The position numbers and the translations under genes were made by a program. This document shows, piece after piece, positions 1 through 11,500 of a stretch of 64,000 bases of DNA. The notes under the pieces were generated by a model. The model saw nothing but the letters and a program-made list of their open reading frames with translations. It was not told the DNA's origin and did not search any database. Every line of letters begins with the position of its first letter. Position 1 is the stretch's first letter. Source of the stretch: Malus domestica (Eukaryota; Streptophyta; Magnoliopsida; Rosales; Rosaceae); assembly GCF_042453785.1 (NCBI RefSeq), contig NC_091675.1, positions 9,808,501 through 9,872,500 of the forward strand, given 5' to 3'.

Positions 1-3000
1 GATGATATACCAGCATTTGAGAGCGGTAAAAAAAATGCACCCAGCAACGAACCCATCAGTCACTATCTGTGAACCTTTTCCCACGTTAATATGTTTTCAC
101 TCGCACGTTACCCCTTGACTTGACCTTTCATGGCAATCAGTTTAACTACGTACATTGTATTGCGTGTAGGACAGACCTATTATTTTACCTTTTCCCCCTC
201 CAACAAGTCAATCTTGGGGTTTCTGAAAAAATGTTTGACACCAAGAAAATGTAGTTGTTTTACTTGCTTTATGCCTTGAAATATGGCCGTTGTTATAGAA
301 CCTAGACATTTTTGCTTGTTAAATACTCTTGTCACACTGTCACACTGCCAATAAAACCCGCAAAATGGATTTAAAATTTAGGAACTTTAATGAAAAACAC
401 CCGGTACTGTTCACTTTAACGAAAAACCACATTTTTACACTAAAAAGTCAATCCTGGTACTATTCACTTTACCCTTTATTTTGTCCTTATCATTAAAACT
501 CAAAGTTTTCAAGCCCTTTTCATTAGTTTTCCTTTTAAAATTGGGGTTGTGCATGCTTACTTAACAAATTAATACCGAATGACTATGAATTTTTAATGTC
601 GGTTTCATGTTAATAATATAATATTATGTGTAATTTTTTATTCACATGACTATGTATTATTGATATACGACGCTGCAATAGTAATATATCGTGTCATGTA
701 AGTTGTTGTCCATCCTAATATCTAAAGTGAGAGATTTTAGGTATGAATCTCGTGGATGACGAATTCAATATCAAATTAAGCTGCTCATTGTGTGACTTAA
801 CTGAACTCTCCTTGTCTTAATGTAAAAACATCAATACACTCAAAAAAAAAAAAAAAGGCAGAAAAACTCAGATTTTACGATATAGTTTATGGTTCGGCGG
901 TTACTTGAAATAATAATTGCTTAGAGTTGTGATGTTTCCATAACTTAATTAATTAATTGAGTTGAGTTTCATCAAAACGACACCTTAACCAAAGGACAGA
1001 TAAAGCAATGCAAGCAATAGCGCAGCAACCAACTTATAATTTCCCGCCCTTGATACAATATTCGACCTAACCCTAAACTCAAACATTTTTAACTACTTGA
1101 AAAGGAAATGTAATTTGAACCATTACGAGATGTTAAGTGGTTGAGGCGAGTTTTTGGCTTTTATTAACATGAAACGTCTTGAGTTTGATTCCTGATGCGT
1201 GTGAGTCACACTATAGTGGTTAAGGCGATGTTGAAATGCTTTTGTAAGTGTTTTCACGTAAAAAAAAAAGATTGTTGTGGCAACGTCACTAGTTATTTTT
1301 TTTATGAAAAAAAAAGAAAAAAAAGAAAGGAAACGTAACTTGTCAGTTGGTAGGCTTACTTTCAATGACAAATTGATTATATGAAGAATGAACTGAATTT
1401 ATTAAAGATATATACATGTATGTACTCAAGCTATACTATACTCACGATATATACTCAAGCTAACTTGTACTCCATCATAAGAACGATGAAATAAGATCCT
1501 TTACTCGTATTTTGGTCTCTATACAGTGCTTGATGCCGATAATTACTTCATTTTTAGGTTTAGGGACGGCTCAATGCCTTGAGTTTAGGGTTAGGTATCT
1601 AAGAGTCTATGATTTATATTCCAAAATAATAATGCAAAATTTTAAAACAACGTTGATTTTGAAGACAACATAGATTTAGACATAAGTACAAGATCAACAC
1701 CAAATGCATGAGCACTTTGGCTCCCATTGAAAAGAAAAGGGTTAGGCACCAACCAAAATCACTTAAGAATAGAAACACATGCAGAACGGAGGTACTTCTC
1801 CATAAAATTACTTTAAGCGCCGTTATTCATAAGCAATAGTACGTATTTCTGCTTTCTATGTATGTCATTTCAAATAATTGCTTCTCTCCATGAGTGATTA
1901 TAGCTCGTAATTACCTGTAATTAAACAAAACTCTAATTAGTAAAAAGTAATATTTATACTAACTCTCCAAGCTCCAAACAATCAACCCATCAAGTCACGA
2001 AAAGACATGTAGCCCACAGTGGGATCACGTAAAGGAAGCCATGCATGTTTGCTTGTCGTCTAGATTGTGGTATAATGTAATGTAACCGGCATTTATTTGG
2101 AGTAAGAATTTCATAGTACTTTCGATTGGAAATTTTGTAGAGTAGCCTTTTGTTTGTAGTGTTTTTGGTTTGGGTCTCAGTCATAGCCGCATGCACAAGT
2201 CCGTGGGTTTGAAGAGCAATTTATAATTTTCAGTAATGCAACACATAGTTTTACGATATTGGTGTATTAATTCATATGTCAAATGATGCATACAATTAAT
2301 ATTTAATGAGTTAAATTCTTTAATTAACATGATGTGTACAAATTACTTGCCATGTCATATGGTCAGTCTTTAGAATATTGGTATTGGTGGAAATATCGAT
2401 AAGTAAATTTGTGGAAATATCGATGTCAGTTGCCTTCGATGGAAATAATGAAAATTTGCTAAAAAAACATGAAAACTCAAAATGAAGCTTTAGAGAATGT
2501 CAAACATTAGTTTAGATGAAATATAAGTTTTTATATTTAATTGGTTGTATGTCGGATTATATCGACGAAACCTATTGATTTTAGCTGAAATTTTAGAGTT
2601 TCTTCAATATGGGATGAAGTTGAAACTTCACCTCATTTCCATATCTTTATCTGATTTTTCCGATAAATCCAGAGAAATACCAAAGAAATTTCAAACGCAA
2701 CATATGGTATTATCAATATGGTACAAAAAATATGGCCTGTATTGTATTTCCTATTGAACAAATGAAGATATATCTAAAGATGTGGTTTCATTTATTTGGT
2801 TGGAAGAATATGACAAATGAAGATATATCTGAAGATATTGTTTCGTTTCGTTTGGTTGGAAGAATGGATTTAGACATGGGATGGGAGGTGAGTGACGGTG
2901 ACATTAGAAATTTTGGGACCAGAACTTAGTTAGTTAAGGGTCACTTAAAATTCATATATCCTCTCAATTTTTTGTCGGGCATCCACGAGTAGGCACATGA

Positions 3001-3047
3001 TATCCCTCTTTCCCTTCACGTGAAAGTTTTTATTTTTATTTTTCTTA
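1..3047. other. Intergenic, AT-rich, no gene seen
   Basis: No coding exon with recognisable protein similarity is visible on either strand. The reading frames here are short and AT-rich and have no splice-compatible neighbours. Visible structure is limited to a single-arm MITE copy at 381-536, an A-run near 841, and a loosely repetitive stretch around 2380-2930 containing copies of a 'gaagatatatctgaagat'-like motif. Confidence 0.6.
381..536 (+). repeat. MITE family A, single-arm copy
   Basis: About 155 bp running from 'ggaactttaatgaaaaac' to 'cattagttttcctt'. The same sequence occurs in reverse orientation at 3612-3766 and as a head-to-head palindrome at 61393-61680. It is AT-rich and non-coding. 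The full palindrome at the third site suggests these single arms are solo halves of an inverted-repeat element. Confidence 0.7.
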
Positions 3048-3328
3048 ACAAACGATATTATCTACATTAAGGAGAGGGGTTAGGCTAAGCCTCATAGTGA
3101 GCTAGTAATAATGTGGTTTAAATTTGCCTTAAACGATAATTGAACCTAAGACCTTTCACTTGTAAGTGAAAAAGAATATCATTCGACTGTAAGTTCTGCT
3201 TCACTTGTAAGTGAGAAGTTTTAGGTTCGATTCTTACCAAAAGCGAATTTGAACCACATTACTATGGCTAGCCAATTGCGGGACTTAGCACACTTCCCCA
3301 CTTTCTTAGTGTAAATAATATCGTTTGT
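3048..3328. mobile_element. MITE family B with long terminal inverted repeats
   Basis: The left end 'acaaacgatattat' and the right end 'ataatatcgtttgt' are inverted copies. The inverted similarity continues inward for more than 100 bp, with 'aatgtggtt' followed by a 'caaattt/cgaattt' segment on both arms. It is about 280 bp and has no coding capacity. A related single arm is seen at 48566-48730. Confidence 0.65.
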
Positions 3329-3611
3329 ACAAAAAAAAGAATTAAACTTAAGTGAAGATATTAGTTGATAGAGCCCAAGCTTTGATTTTGGGTAGAAACT
3401 TGAGGCCCAAAGAGGATTTGAACTAATATAGGCGCCATAAAATGAAAGATGGCATTGTGGGAACTGCGAAAAAAGTTCTAAACTAATTAAGGGCCCAGAC
3501 GAGCTGAAATAATCTCGATATGTACAAATTGGGCCCAAGAAAGAACGACTCATGGCCCATGATTGAAGAGGCATGTTAGGCACTCCGGCCCACCAAAGGA
3601 GTAAAAGAAAA

Positions 3612-3766
3612 AGAAAAACTAATGAAAATGACTTGAAAACTTTGAGTTTTAACTATAAGAACAAAATAAATGATAAAGTGAATAGTATCAAGATTGACCT
3701 TTTTAGTGTAAAAATGTGACTTTTTATTAAAGTGAACAGTACCGAAAGTTTTTCGTTAAAGTTCTC
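3612..3766 (-). repeat. MITE family A, single-arm copy, reversed
   Basis: Reverse-complement relative of the copy at 381-536: it starts 'aagaaaaactaatgaaaatg' and ends 'ttcgttaaagttctc'. Non-coding. Confidence 0.7.
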
Positions 3767-4964
3767 AAAAGAAAAAGGGAAAACAAATCTTCACCAAAAA
3801 ACAATGCTTTTACTAAATTGACACTAAACAAAAACTAAAGAGACATTGCAGGACACTAAAACATGTTTTATTGTTTGTTTTAGTTTTAATTGAAATTTGT
3901 TTCTATTTAGTTTACTAATTATTTTTCCGATATTAGGAGGTTACTTGTTTTCGGACATCCCAAATTGGTTTCCTCTTAACCTCAAGGGGTATGTTATATT
4001 TAAAGTTTTAAACCCTCAGACCCTTTATGCAAAGGAATCTTAATTTTTTTTCTTTCAAAAAAATAGAGATTAGATGTAGGGTTCACTCCACATCGAACAT
4101 CAAACGATCCGAATTGTCTATTTTGTAAATCTCGACTCATAGATCATCATTGCAAAAATTTAATTCAATCTGAAATCATTTGCCTATTTAATTATCAAGA
4201 TAAAATTTCATTGTTTCTTATATAACAAAGTATTCATTAATTTTTTTTAAACCCAATTAGATGTCATAAATATTTCTAAGTTTGCTAATATTTTGCAAGG
4301 ATGAGGTGCAACTTGAAAAATAGAAAACTCGGATCGTTAAAGTTCAATGTGGTGTGGACCCCACAACTAATTCTCAATTTTTTTATAAAAAATGGAATCC
4401 TTTCCTTTAAAGGCTTATTTTAAACCCTAGGCCTATTGCTTTACATCAACTTACAAAGTTTTACTAACTTGATCATCGAAGTATCTTTGTTTGATAACCG
4501 ATAATAAAGGAAGCAGCCATTCCTGAACAAAAAAATCAAAATTTGAACACGTATCCACACGAAATTAGGTATAAGCAAAAGTGGTTGCTGAATTGTTCAT
4601 TAGCCAAGTCTTGTTCGATAATAAATCAGTGCTCTTCACAAGGACAGTCCCTGAAGTATCAGTTAAACTTTGCACGTAAGTGTCCGAATCCACTACTTCA
4701 AAACTGTATTAAAGATGATAATGTTAATGTTTACCTTGTGATGAGTTCGAGTGTTCGACACCTAAACTCTAATTTTGACTATCTAATTTATTGTGACACT
4801 TTCATATTGTTTATAGAAAATTTAAAAATATTCTTTTATGGTCATGATTATATATTTTTATATTCTGACATCTCATGTTTTTAACAGAATATTTTATAAT
4901 AAAACATAAAAAATAACGTTAAACTATGAAGTGACAAAAAATTCGTTTAATAGAGTCGTAACCA
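3767..4964. other. Intergenic, AT-rich, no gene seen
   Basis: No supported exon, RNA gene or clear repeat boundary. A 113-codon frame at 4543-4884 is AT-driven and resembles no family I recognise. Confidence 0.5.
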
Positions 4965-5487
4965 AGGTTCTAAAAGTCGTTAGGCGCTAGTCTGGCGGCG
5001 GGCTGGGGCCTAGCGCCTAGGTGGCTGGGGCCTAGCGCCTAGGCGGCTAGGCGGGTGCTTAGGAGGACTAGGCGGATTTAAGTAAATCTATCATATTTCA
5101 GGTAAATAAGTGTCTGCTTCTACTTGAAATATATATAATTTCATTATAAACTACAAAATAGAATGCATATATATCATGAAGTATTGGAATATAATGAAAA
5201 CATGTGAAATAAGGATATAATGTTTGTTCATTCAAGTATGCAACAAGTATCTTACAATTTATTGGAAAAAAACAAAATGCAAAATGAAAGTTATGTATTT
5301 TCTATCTAAGGGAGTTGCAATCTAGGAGGGTCTAGGCGGGTGCCTAAGGGGGCTAGGCGGGTGCCTAGGCGGGCGCTTAGGCAGGTGCCTAGGTGGTCTA
5401 GGCAGTGGGCTAGGGCCTAAGCATTAATTGGGGCGGTGAGCTGAGGCCTAGCGCCTAGACGGGGCCTAAGCGGAGATTTTTAGAACA
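4965..5487. mobile_element. CCTAGGCG-rich non-autonomous element, copy 1
   Basis: Ends 'ggttctaaaag' and 'tttttagaac' are imperfect inverted repeats. Both subterminal regions are packed with variants of GGCGCCTAGGCGG, separated by an AT-rich core. This is the pattern of subterminal repeats recognised by a DNA transposase. Two related copies lie at 26620-27014 and 42305-42860. Superfamily not determined. Confidence 0.65.
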
Positions 5488-5885
5488 GTACATTCTTCAT
5501 TCAATAATAAAGAAAAGGAAAGGAGGCGCCGACCAAAAAGTTGGACAAGTTGACCACGGTAAGTGTCGTGGTAAGTAAACTGGGAAATTGTGCAGGTGGA
5601 CGCGTGTTCGGTACGTGACAGCGAGTACACCAATCCTTCCTACTCGAGCGAGTAAGAGTACAAATAGTTGTGTTCCACTTTCCAATTGGAACTTTTGGAA
5701 GCATGGATTATAGTACCTCACAGTTGCGAATGTTCCCCCTTTCCAGCCTTTTTATCCATCTGGAGAGAGGAGAGGTCAAGTTCCTCCTTCTGGTTCCTAC
5801 AAACTTGTAAAATTCCCCACCCAAATAGTTAATTTTCTTTCTGGTTTTAGTATCTTTGTTTCTAATCAATCTTCTGCTTTTCTGG

Positions 5886-6514
5886 GTATGTTCTGAATCG
5901 CTACTTTTACTCTCAATTCATTGTTTTTGTTGCTAATATTGTGATATTCTTGCTTGTTTTTGTTGGCAATGTTTTTATTTTTTGGGTGCGGAAGTTGATT
6001 ATGTTATGAATTTGACTGTATTTTTAATTTTTTTTTATTATGTTTTGAATTTCCAGTTGGTTTTTTGAAAATTTTCAATTTTCTGAAGGGTATAGTTTTT
6101 CCATTGGATGTGTTCCATTGGGGTTTTAGAAAGCTTCAACTTTGAATTTTGGGGGTTTGAGATTTTAATTCTCTAAATTTTGAGTTGCCATAGACAATCA
6201 GACATGGTCTGGTTAAAATCTGAATTGCTGGCTGTTGTTGCAATTGATATGTTTTTGTCTTTTGAATTGATTAAGGTGGTGTTTTTGATGTATTTTGATC
6301 CGTCGGGCTCAGTTCGTTAGTAGGGTTTGGAATCAAAGTTTGCAATGTGAAATCCAAGCTTGGTTTTGTTTTTTTTTTTTTGCGTAAAATTCGGTAGCAA
6401 TCTGCAGAACTCGTTTACCTGTCTGCTAAGAAAACTGGTGTAAAATATCATCTACTTATATGCACACATTGTTTAAAGTTTTGCTTTTGATTAACATGTT
6501 AGTTGAATTTGCAG
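5886..6514 (+). other. Predicted 5'-UTR intron of the TCHQD gene
   Basis: A donor 'gg|gtatgttctg' at 5886 and an acceptor 'aatttgcag|' ending at 6514 bracket a T-rich, intron-like stretch just upstream of the start codon at 6564. The 5'UTR exon would lie around 5745-5885, and transcription would start near the pyrimidine-rich stretch at 5740-5790. Inferred from splice signals and base composition only. Confidence 0.5.
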
Positions 6515-6563
6515 AGCCCAGCATTTGAAAGACGAAACAGAAGAGAGGCCCGGTTTCTCAACC

Positions 6564-7610
6564 ATGCAGTTATATCACCATCCTTACTCATTGGATAGCC
6601 AAAGAGTGAGACTTGCTTTGGAGGAAAAAGGCATTGATTACACATCATTCCATGTCAATCCCGTGACGGTCAAGAACATGGATGCCTCATTCTTCAGGAG
6701 GAATCCGAGTGCAAAACTCCCGGTTTTCCAGAACGGGCACCATATCATTTACAACACCATTGAGATCATTCAGTATGTTACACACTTCACTAACACAGTC
6801 TGATAATATTGTATTATATAAGTTGTATGCTATCGATTTAGAATTCACTTTAGATTTGTGTCGTAAAAGCGAAACATAATAATGAAAATTGAATAGCGTT
6901 CGAGTATATTGGCCTTGACAGTTTTCTCTTTCGATCTTCAAGCAATGTGTTATTGTTTCCAAAACATGTTGACTTCGAAACAGGGAAGATTTTAAACTGC
7001 TATTTGTGTATCCAGGTATGTGGAAAGAATTGCACTAGTCTCATCAGGGGAAGAGAACATCCCTTCAAGTGGCGGAGAAGTGACTGCATGGATGCACAGA
7101 ATAAAACAATGGAACCCCAAGTTCTTTACGCTTTCTCACATCCCAAAGAAGCACCGCGATTATGTCTATAAGTTCATAAGGCAGGTGATTATTGCTCGAA
7201 TGGCGGAAGCTACTGATCTAGCTGCTGCTTATCACGCCAAGTTAGTCCAAGTGTACGAGACAGAAGACAAGTTAAAAGACCCCGCGGTTTTGAACCAGAG
7301 CAAGGAACAGTTAATAAGACTTCTTGATCAAGTCGAAAAAAAGCTGAACGAATCGGCTTATTTGGCCGGGGAAGAGTTTAGCATGGCGGATGTGATGCTC
7401 GTTCCTGTGCTGGCACGGCTAGTGCTCTTGAATTTGAAGGAAGAGTACATAGATGGCCGGCCGAACACGGCTAAATACTGGATTATGGTGCAGCAGAGGC
7501 CTAGTTATAAGAAGGTGATTGGGAAGCACTTCAGTGGGTGGAGGAAGCACAAAACATTTATTAGAACTTGGTGTTTTGTTCACATCAGAACCATTCTAAG
7601 GAGATTTTGA
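6564..7610 (+). CDS. TCHQD: Glutathione S-transferase, TCHQD class
   Basis: Two exons, 6564-6772 and 7016-7610, with GT-AG junctions giving a 267-residue protein, close to the usual TCHQD length. The chosen start is the ATG opening MQLYHHPYSLDSQRV, where the thioredoxin-fold GST domain begins; an in-frame non-ATG extension upstream was rejected. The N-terminal domain (about 1-80) contains the NPSAKLPVF loop with the conserved cis-proline. The C-terminal helical domain (about 90-230) contains the FSMADVMLVPVLARL stretch. TCHQD proteins are named for similarity to tetrachlorohydroquinone dehalogenase; glutathione-dependent conjugation or dehalogenation is a family-level expectation, and the physiological substrate is unclear. 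No signal peptide is visible. It converges with the ASHH2 gene at 8566, matching Arabidopsis gene order. Confidence 0.92.
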
Positions 7611-8565
7611 CGCTGTAAAAACCACGCAGTTGCGTTAGAATAAAAAAAAATGTTAATTCAAATGTATGTATATTTTCGGGTTGGAAGCATAAAAATTTAT
7701 TTGTGTTACAAGTCCTCAGCTAGTTTGAGGTCTTCCGAACATCACAAATATAAACATTTCGCTGTAAATCATGGCATGAATTTTTTAGTTTTTATACAAC
7801 GGTAATGGGGATCGGAGTTGAGCGAAGTAACACAATTAGTCAGCAATAATTTGATATCGAACATCCATTAAAAGTAACTTTGTCATCATCAATGGTTGAG
7901 CTAGCGTCAAACTTTACACACAATCGGGACGCCAAAGTGCAAGTATTCCAAGCCCATCACACACGGCTGTATATTTTAACTTAACCCACAGACCATTACA
8001 TGATTAATTAGGAATATCGTCACTTCAACAATTAATCATTCGATGTTGATAAATAAAAGCTGAAAACAATTCACCTAACCAGATAAATGAATCAAAAACT
8101 CAAAATTTTGACTCTATAAGTCCCAACAGAGATGCACAGACTTGTAATAAGATCACAGCTCATGATTAGAGGGAAACCGAAAACTGAAACTTAAATTAAA
8201 CTTGATGGACAACATTAATAAAGTCTTCATAATCTTAAAACGTTATTCATAAATCATCAGTATTGTACTGGTAACACCAGAAAACGCTAAGATCGAAAGC
8301 CATAAAGCTCAGCTTGGAGGCCTAAAACAACGAGGCCGAGTACAAAGAATGCAATAAATCAATATGGGAATGTTACATAAATTAAAATTATCAATACCTG
8401 TAAGAGCACATGACCATACGGGAGCAATTTTTTTCATTCGAAGACTTGAATATCGAATAAAATTTCATTTAAATAAACCCGAAAAGGGAAAGTAAAGAAT
8501 TGTGGAACACATTTGAGGTATAAAGCAAATAAGCTAAGCAGCCTCATCCTATGAAAGAATGTTGA
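7611..8565. other. Intergenic region between convergent genes
   Basis: About 950 bp between two stop codons facing each other. It should hold both 3' untranslated regions. 'aataaa'-like signals occur near 7640 on the plus strand and, in reverse, near 8455. No other feature is supported. Confidence 0.6.
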
Positions 8566-11500
8566 TCAATGGTGTTGTGAATGCTGACCGGCATTATTTC
8601 CAGCTCTCTCAACCCTATAGCTTAAATCCTCTGCATAAAATGAACTTGTATGCTCATTTGCTACATTTCCTACGCCTATGCTGCTGTTCGCCCCACCCTG
8701 GGAGTTGTTTCCGTTGCACCCCCACCCGTTTCTGTCCCCGAAAGATGGGGGTCCAAATTTTGTATTAATATTATTATCATTATTATGATTCCAGTACTTC
8801 TGCTGCTTGAAGTATCTCCTTCCCAAATCATTCGAGAATTCTCTCGGCCGCTTAGATGCACATTGGTTGTTTACACATGGAATGTTAAACTCTGCCTGAT
8901 TGGCACCAGTTGTGCTAGGAATGCTATCATTAGAGTGAGAAGTTGCAGGAACACACCTGTCATGTTGTCCTTCTGCAGGTTGACTAACTGCCACATGATT
9001 GATGGGATGAGAAGGTGAAGGGCCTTTCTTGTGACGGGGCACCAAGGGTAATGGTGGGAAAGGAAGAAAAGGTATCCCAGGAGCAAGATGGGGTGTCCCA
9101 TATTGCTGCATGACAGACAGTGGAATTCCGTACGAGATGGGTAAGCGAGAAACAAATTTCTCCTGCGGATGCCCTATCACTGGAGCAGCAGGACACTTCA
9201 AAGGACAAAATGATGACGAAGCAAAAGATGGAATTGCAGGGGCATCAAACCCAGGAGGAAGATCGTCGAGGTTTATCTCTGTTCCATCATTTTGCTGACA
9301 GTTACGATGCACATTTTGCTGACAGTTACGATGCACACTGCTGGAACAAGTTCCATCTTCTCCACTCACCCTCTTCAGATGCAATGCCATTTCACCTATC
9401 CCAGGCAATGGACTAGGTGCTAACTGTCTATGCAATCCAGACTCGCTCTTCTGTTCTTTGTTCTGAAGTAAACTTGAATCTGGGTCTGCTGGTTGATCCC
9501 ATCGGCTTTTACGCTTGCGAACTTTTGTCTCACTGGTAGGGCCACCACCCGTACAAGGTGCAGAAGAGACCTCCTGGACGCCAGTACTCACAGAAGTTGA
9601 AACCATTGATTGTTTGGCACTATCTATAGCTTCAGTAGACCTTCCACTTTGATCACGCCAATTATCATGTGATGGGGAAAATCTGTTGGAGTTTGAACCT
9701 CTGTTAAATTCCATCTTGCTATCAACCCTGTCTACATAGCTATGTCTTCTGAAAGGTCTGGGAATCCACTTGTCTCGAAAATTCCGTGCTATTTGGTGGA
9801 CCTGTAGAATCCTCAACTGATTCAGACTTTATATTCATTCGTCGATGTATCATGCACCAACGTATGACACAAAACATCAAAAGAAGCCTGCCTAAGCAAC
9901 TTTTTCGATAAAGAGGATAACAAAATAGGTGATCAAGTAATCTACACAGATTTTTCAAAACTAGACCTGTCTGTCTTCGTGTTCTGTCAGTGACAGCATT
10001 GACTCCGTAAAGCTGCAGAGAAATACAACTATCAGGAAATAAGCAAGATTACTAAGAGATTATATTTACTTGCATTAAAGTTGAGTACTGATATCAATTT
10101 GCAGGAAAAAAATTGAACAGCTGGAAGTGTTCAACTGAGTGAAAGTCTTGGGACCAAATATATTACCAAAAATGATGTAATAATATTAGAAGTGCTTCTC
10201 AACATAAACAGCAAAGCAACTGGAAAACCTTTTCGAAACGATGCCATCGGTTAAATCTAAAACCAACTTCCAGTGTCAAACTCAAACAGGCCACCCCAAC
10301 AAAGGAGAAGAAAAGAGCAACGTGATTATAACAAATCAATAACCAAATTTAATGATGAAACAAATAATTACCTCTCCATTCCAGCGCAGGGAGGACCTCC
10401 AGTAATATGCTCTGATGTAAGTATCTGCCTCATAGCTAAATACTCTAGGACCTGCGAAAATAATATTAGTCAGCTGAATACCAAAATATTGATAAAGAAA
10501 TGTTCTCTTTATCACATTTTTCTTGAATCCCTGAAGGCACTCTCTCACACACACACACAGCTAATACTTGAAACACGGGCAATTTTACAGCTGGAGTAAA
10601 AAAAAACACCATATAACTAAAACAGTTTCCAGTGCACACACCTTCAGAAGCTTCCGGAGGATTGGTATCTTTTTGAAGTCTTCTCTGTATTTTTTCATTA
10701 TGTTGTGTAGCATTCTCAAACCTAACAAAAAAAAAAAATTCAACCATTTGAAGCAAATGGGGGCACAATAAATTAATTCATTTGATACCAACAAAAGGGG
10801 AAACAGTTAGCACGCTATGCGACAAAAAGGAGGGTACGCACCGTTTTTATTTATTACATCAATCAAAACCATCCGTGACTTTGTTTTCAAAAGCGCATCA
10901 AGGATCATAGAAAGATCTCGATTGCTGCAAAAAAGGAAAAAAGACTTTAATGGAGAGAGTTAACTACAAACTTCACCTCAACGACAATAATTTTTTTTTT
11001 TTTGAGAAGAAACTATAACATTTTATGAAGCTTGAAAAGTGGCTAATATTACAACAAAGGCAACAATATGAAGTAAAAAATTTCAATATACCTCTGAATT
11101 ACTTCACCACTGCCACTATCACCAGATACAGCGGTAAGGATCAGAAGCTTCAAGTAGCCTTTAGTGGAATCCTGTAAGAAAATACCATGCATATATAAAC
11201 TACCAATATAAGAGAAATTATATAATAGACAAAAGAGAAAAAGCTGTCAATGGTAAATGCTTCAAGAAGGCATATGCTTCAAAATTGACATTGAAAAGAA
11301 AATCGGATGCAGCGTGCTCAGTAGCAGAGACAGAACAAGACACATGATTTGAGTAATATAGCCAAACAATGAAAGGTGTATTATGATAAAATACAGGCCC
11401 ATATGAGAATGGAATAAATGTGATGAGGAATCCACAAAATGAAGCACATTAGCCTCCATTGCTACTACTTACTTTCCGTTTATTTATCCCTCCGTCGCCA

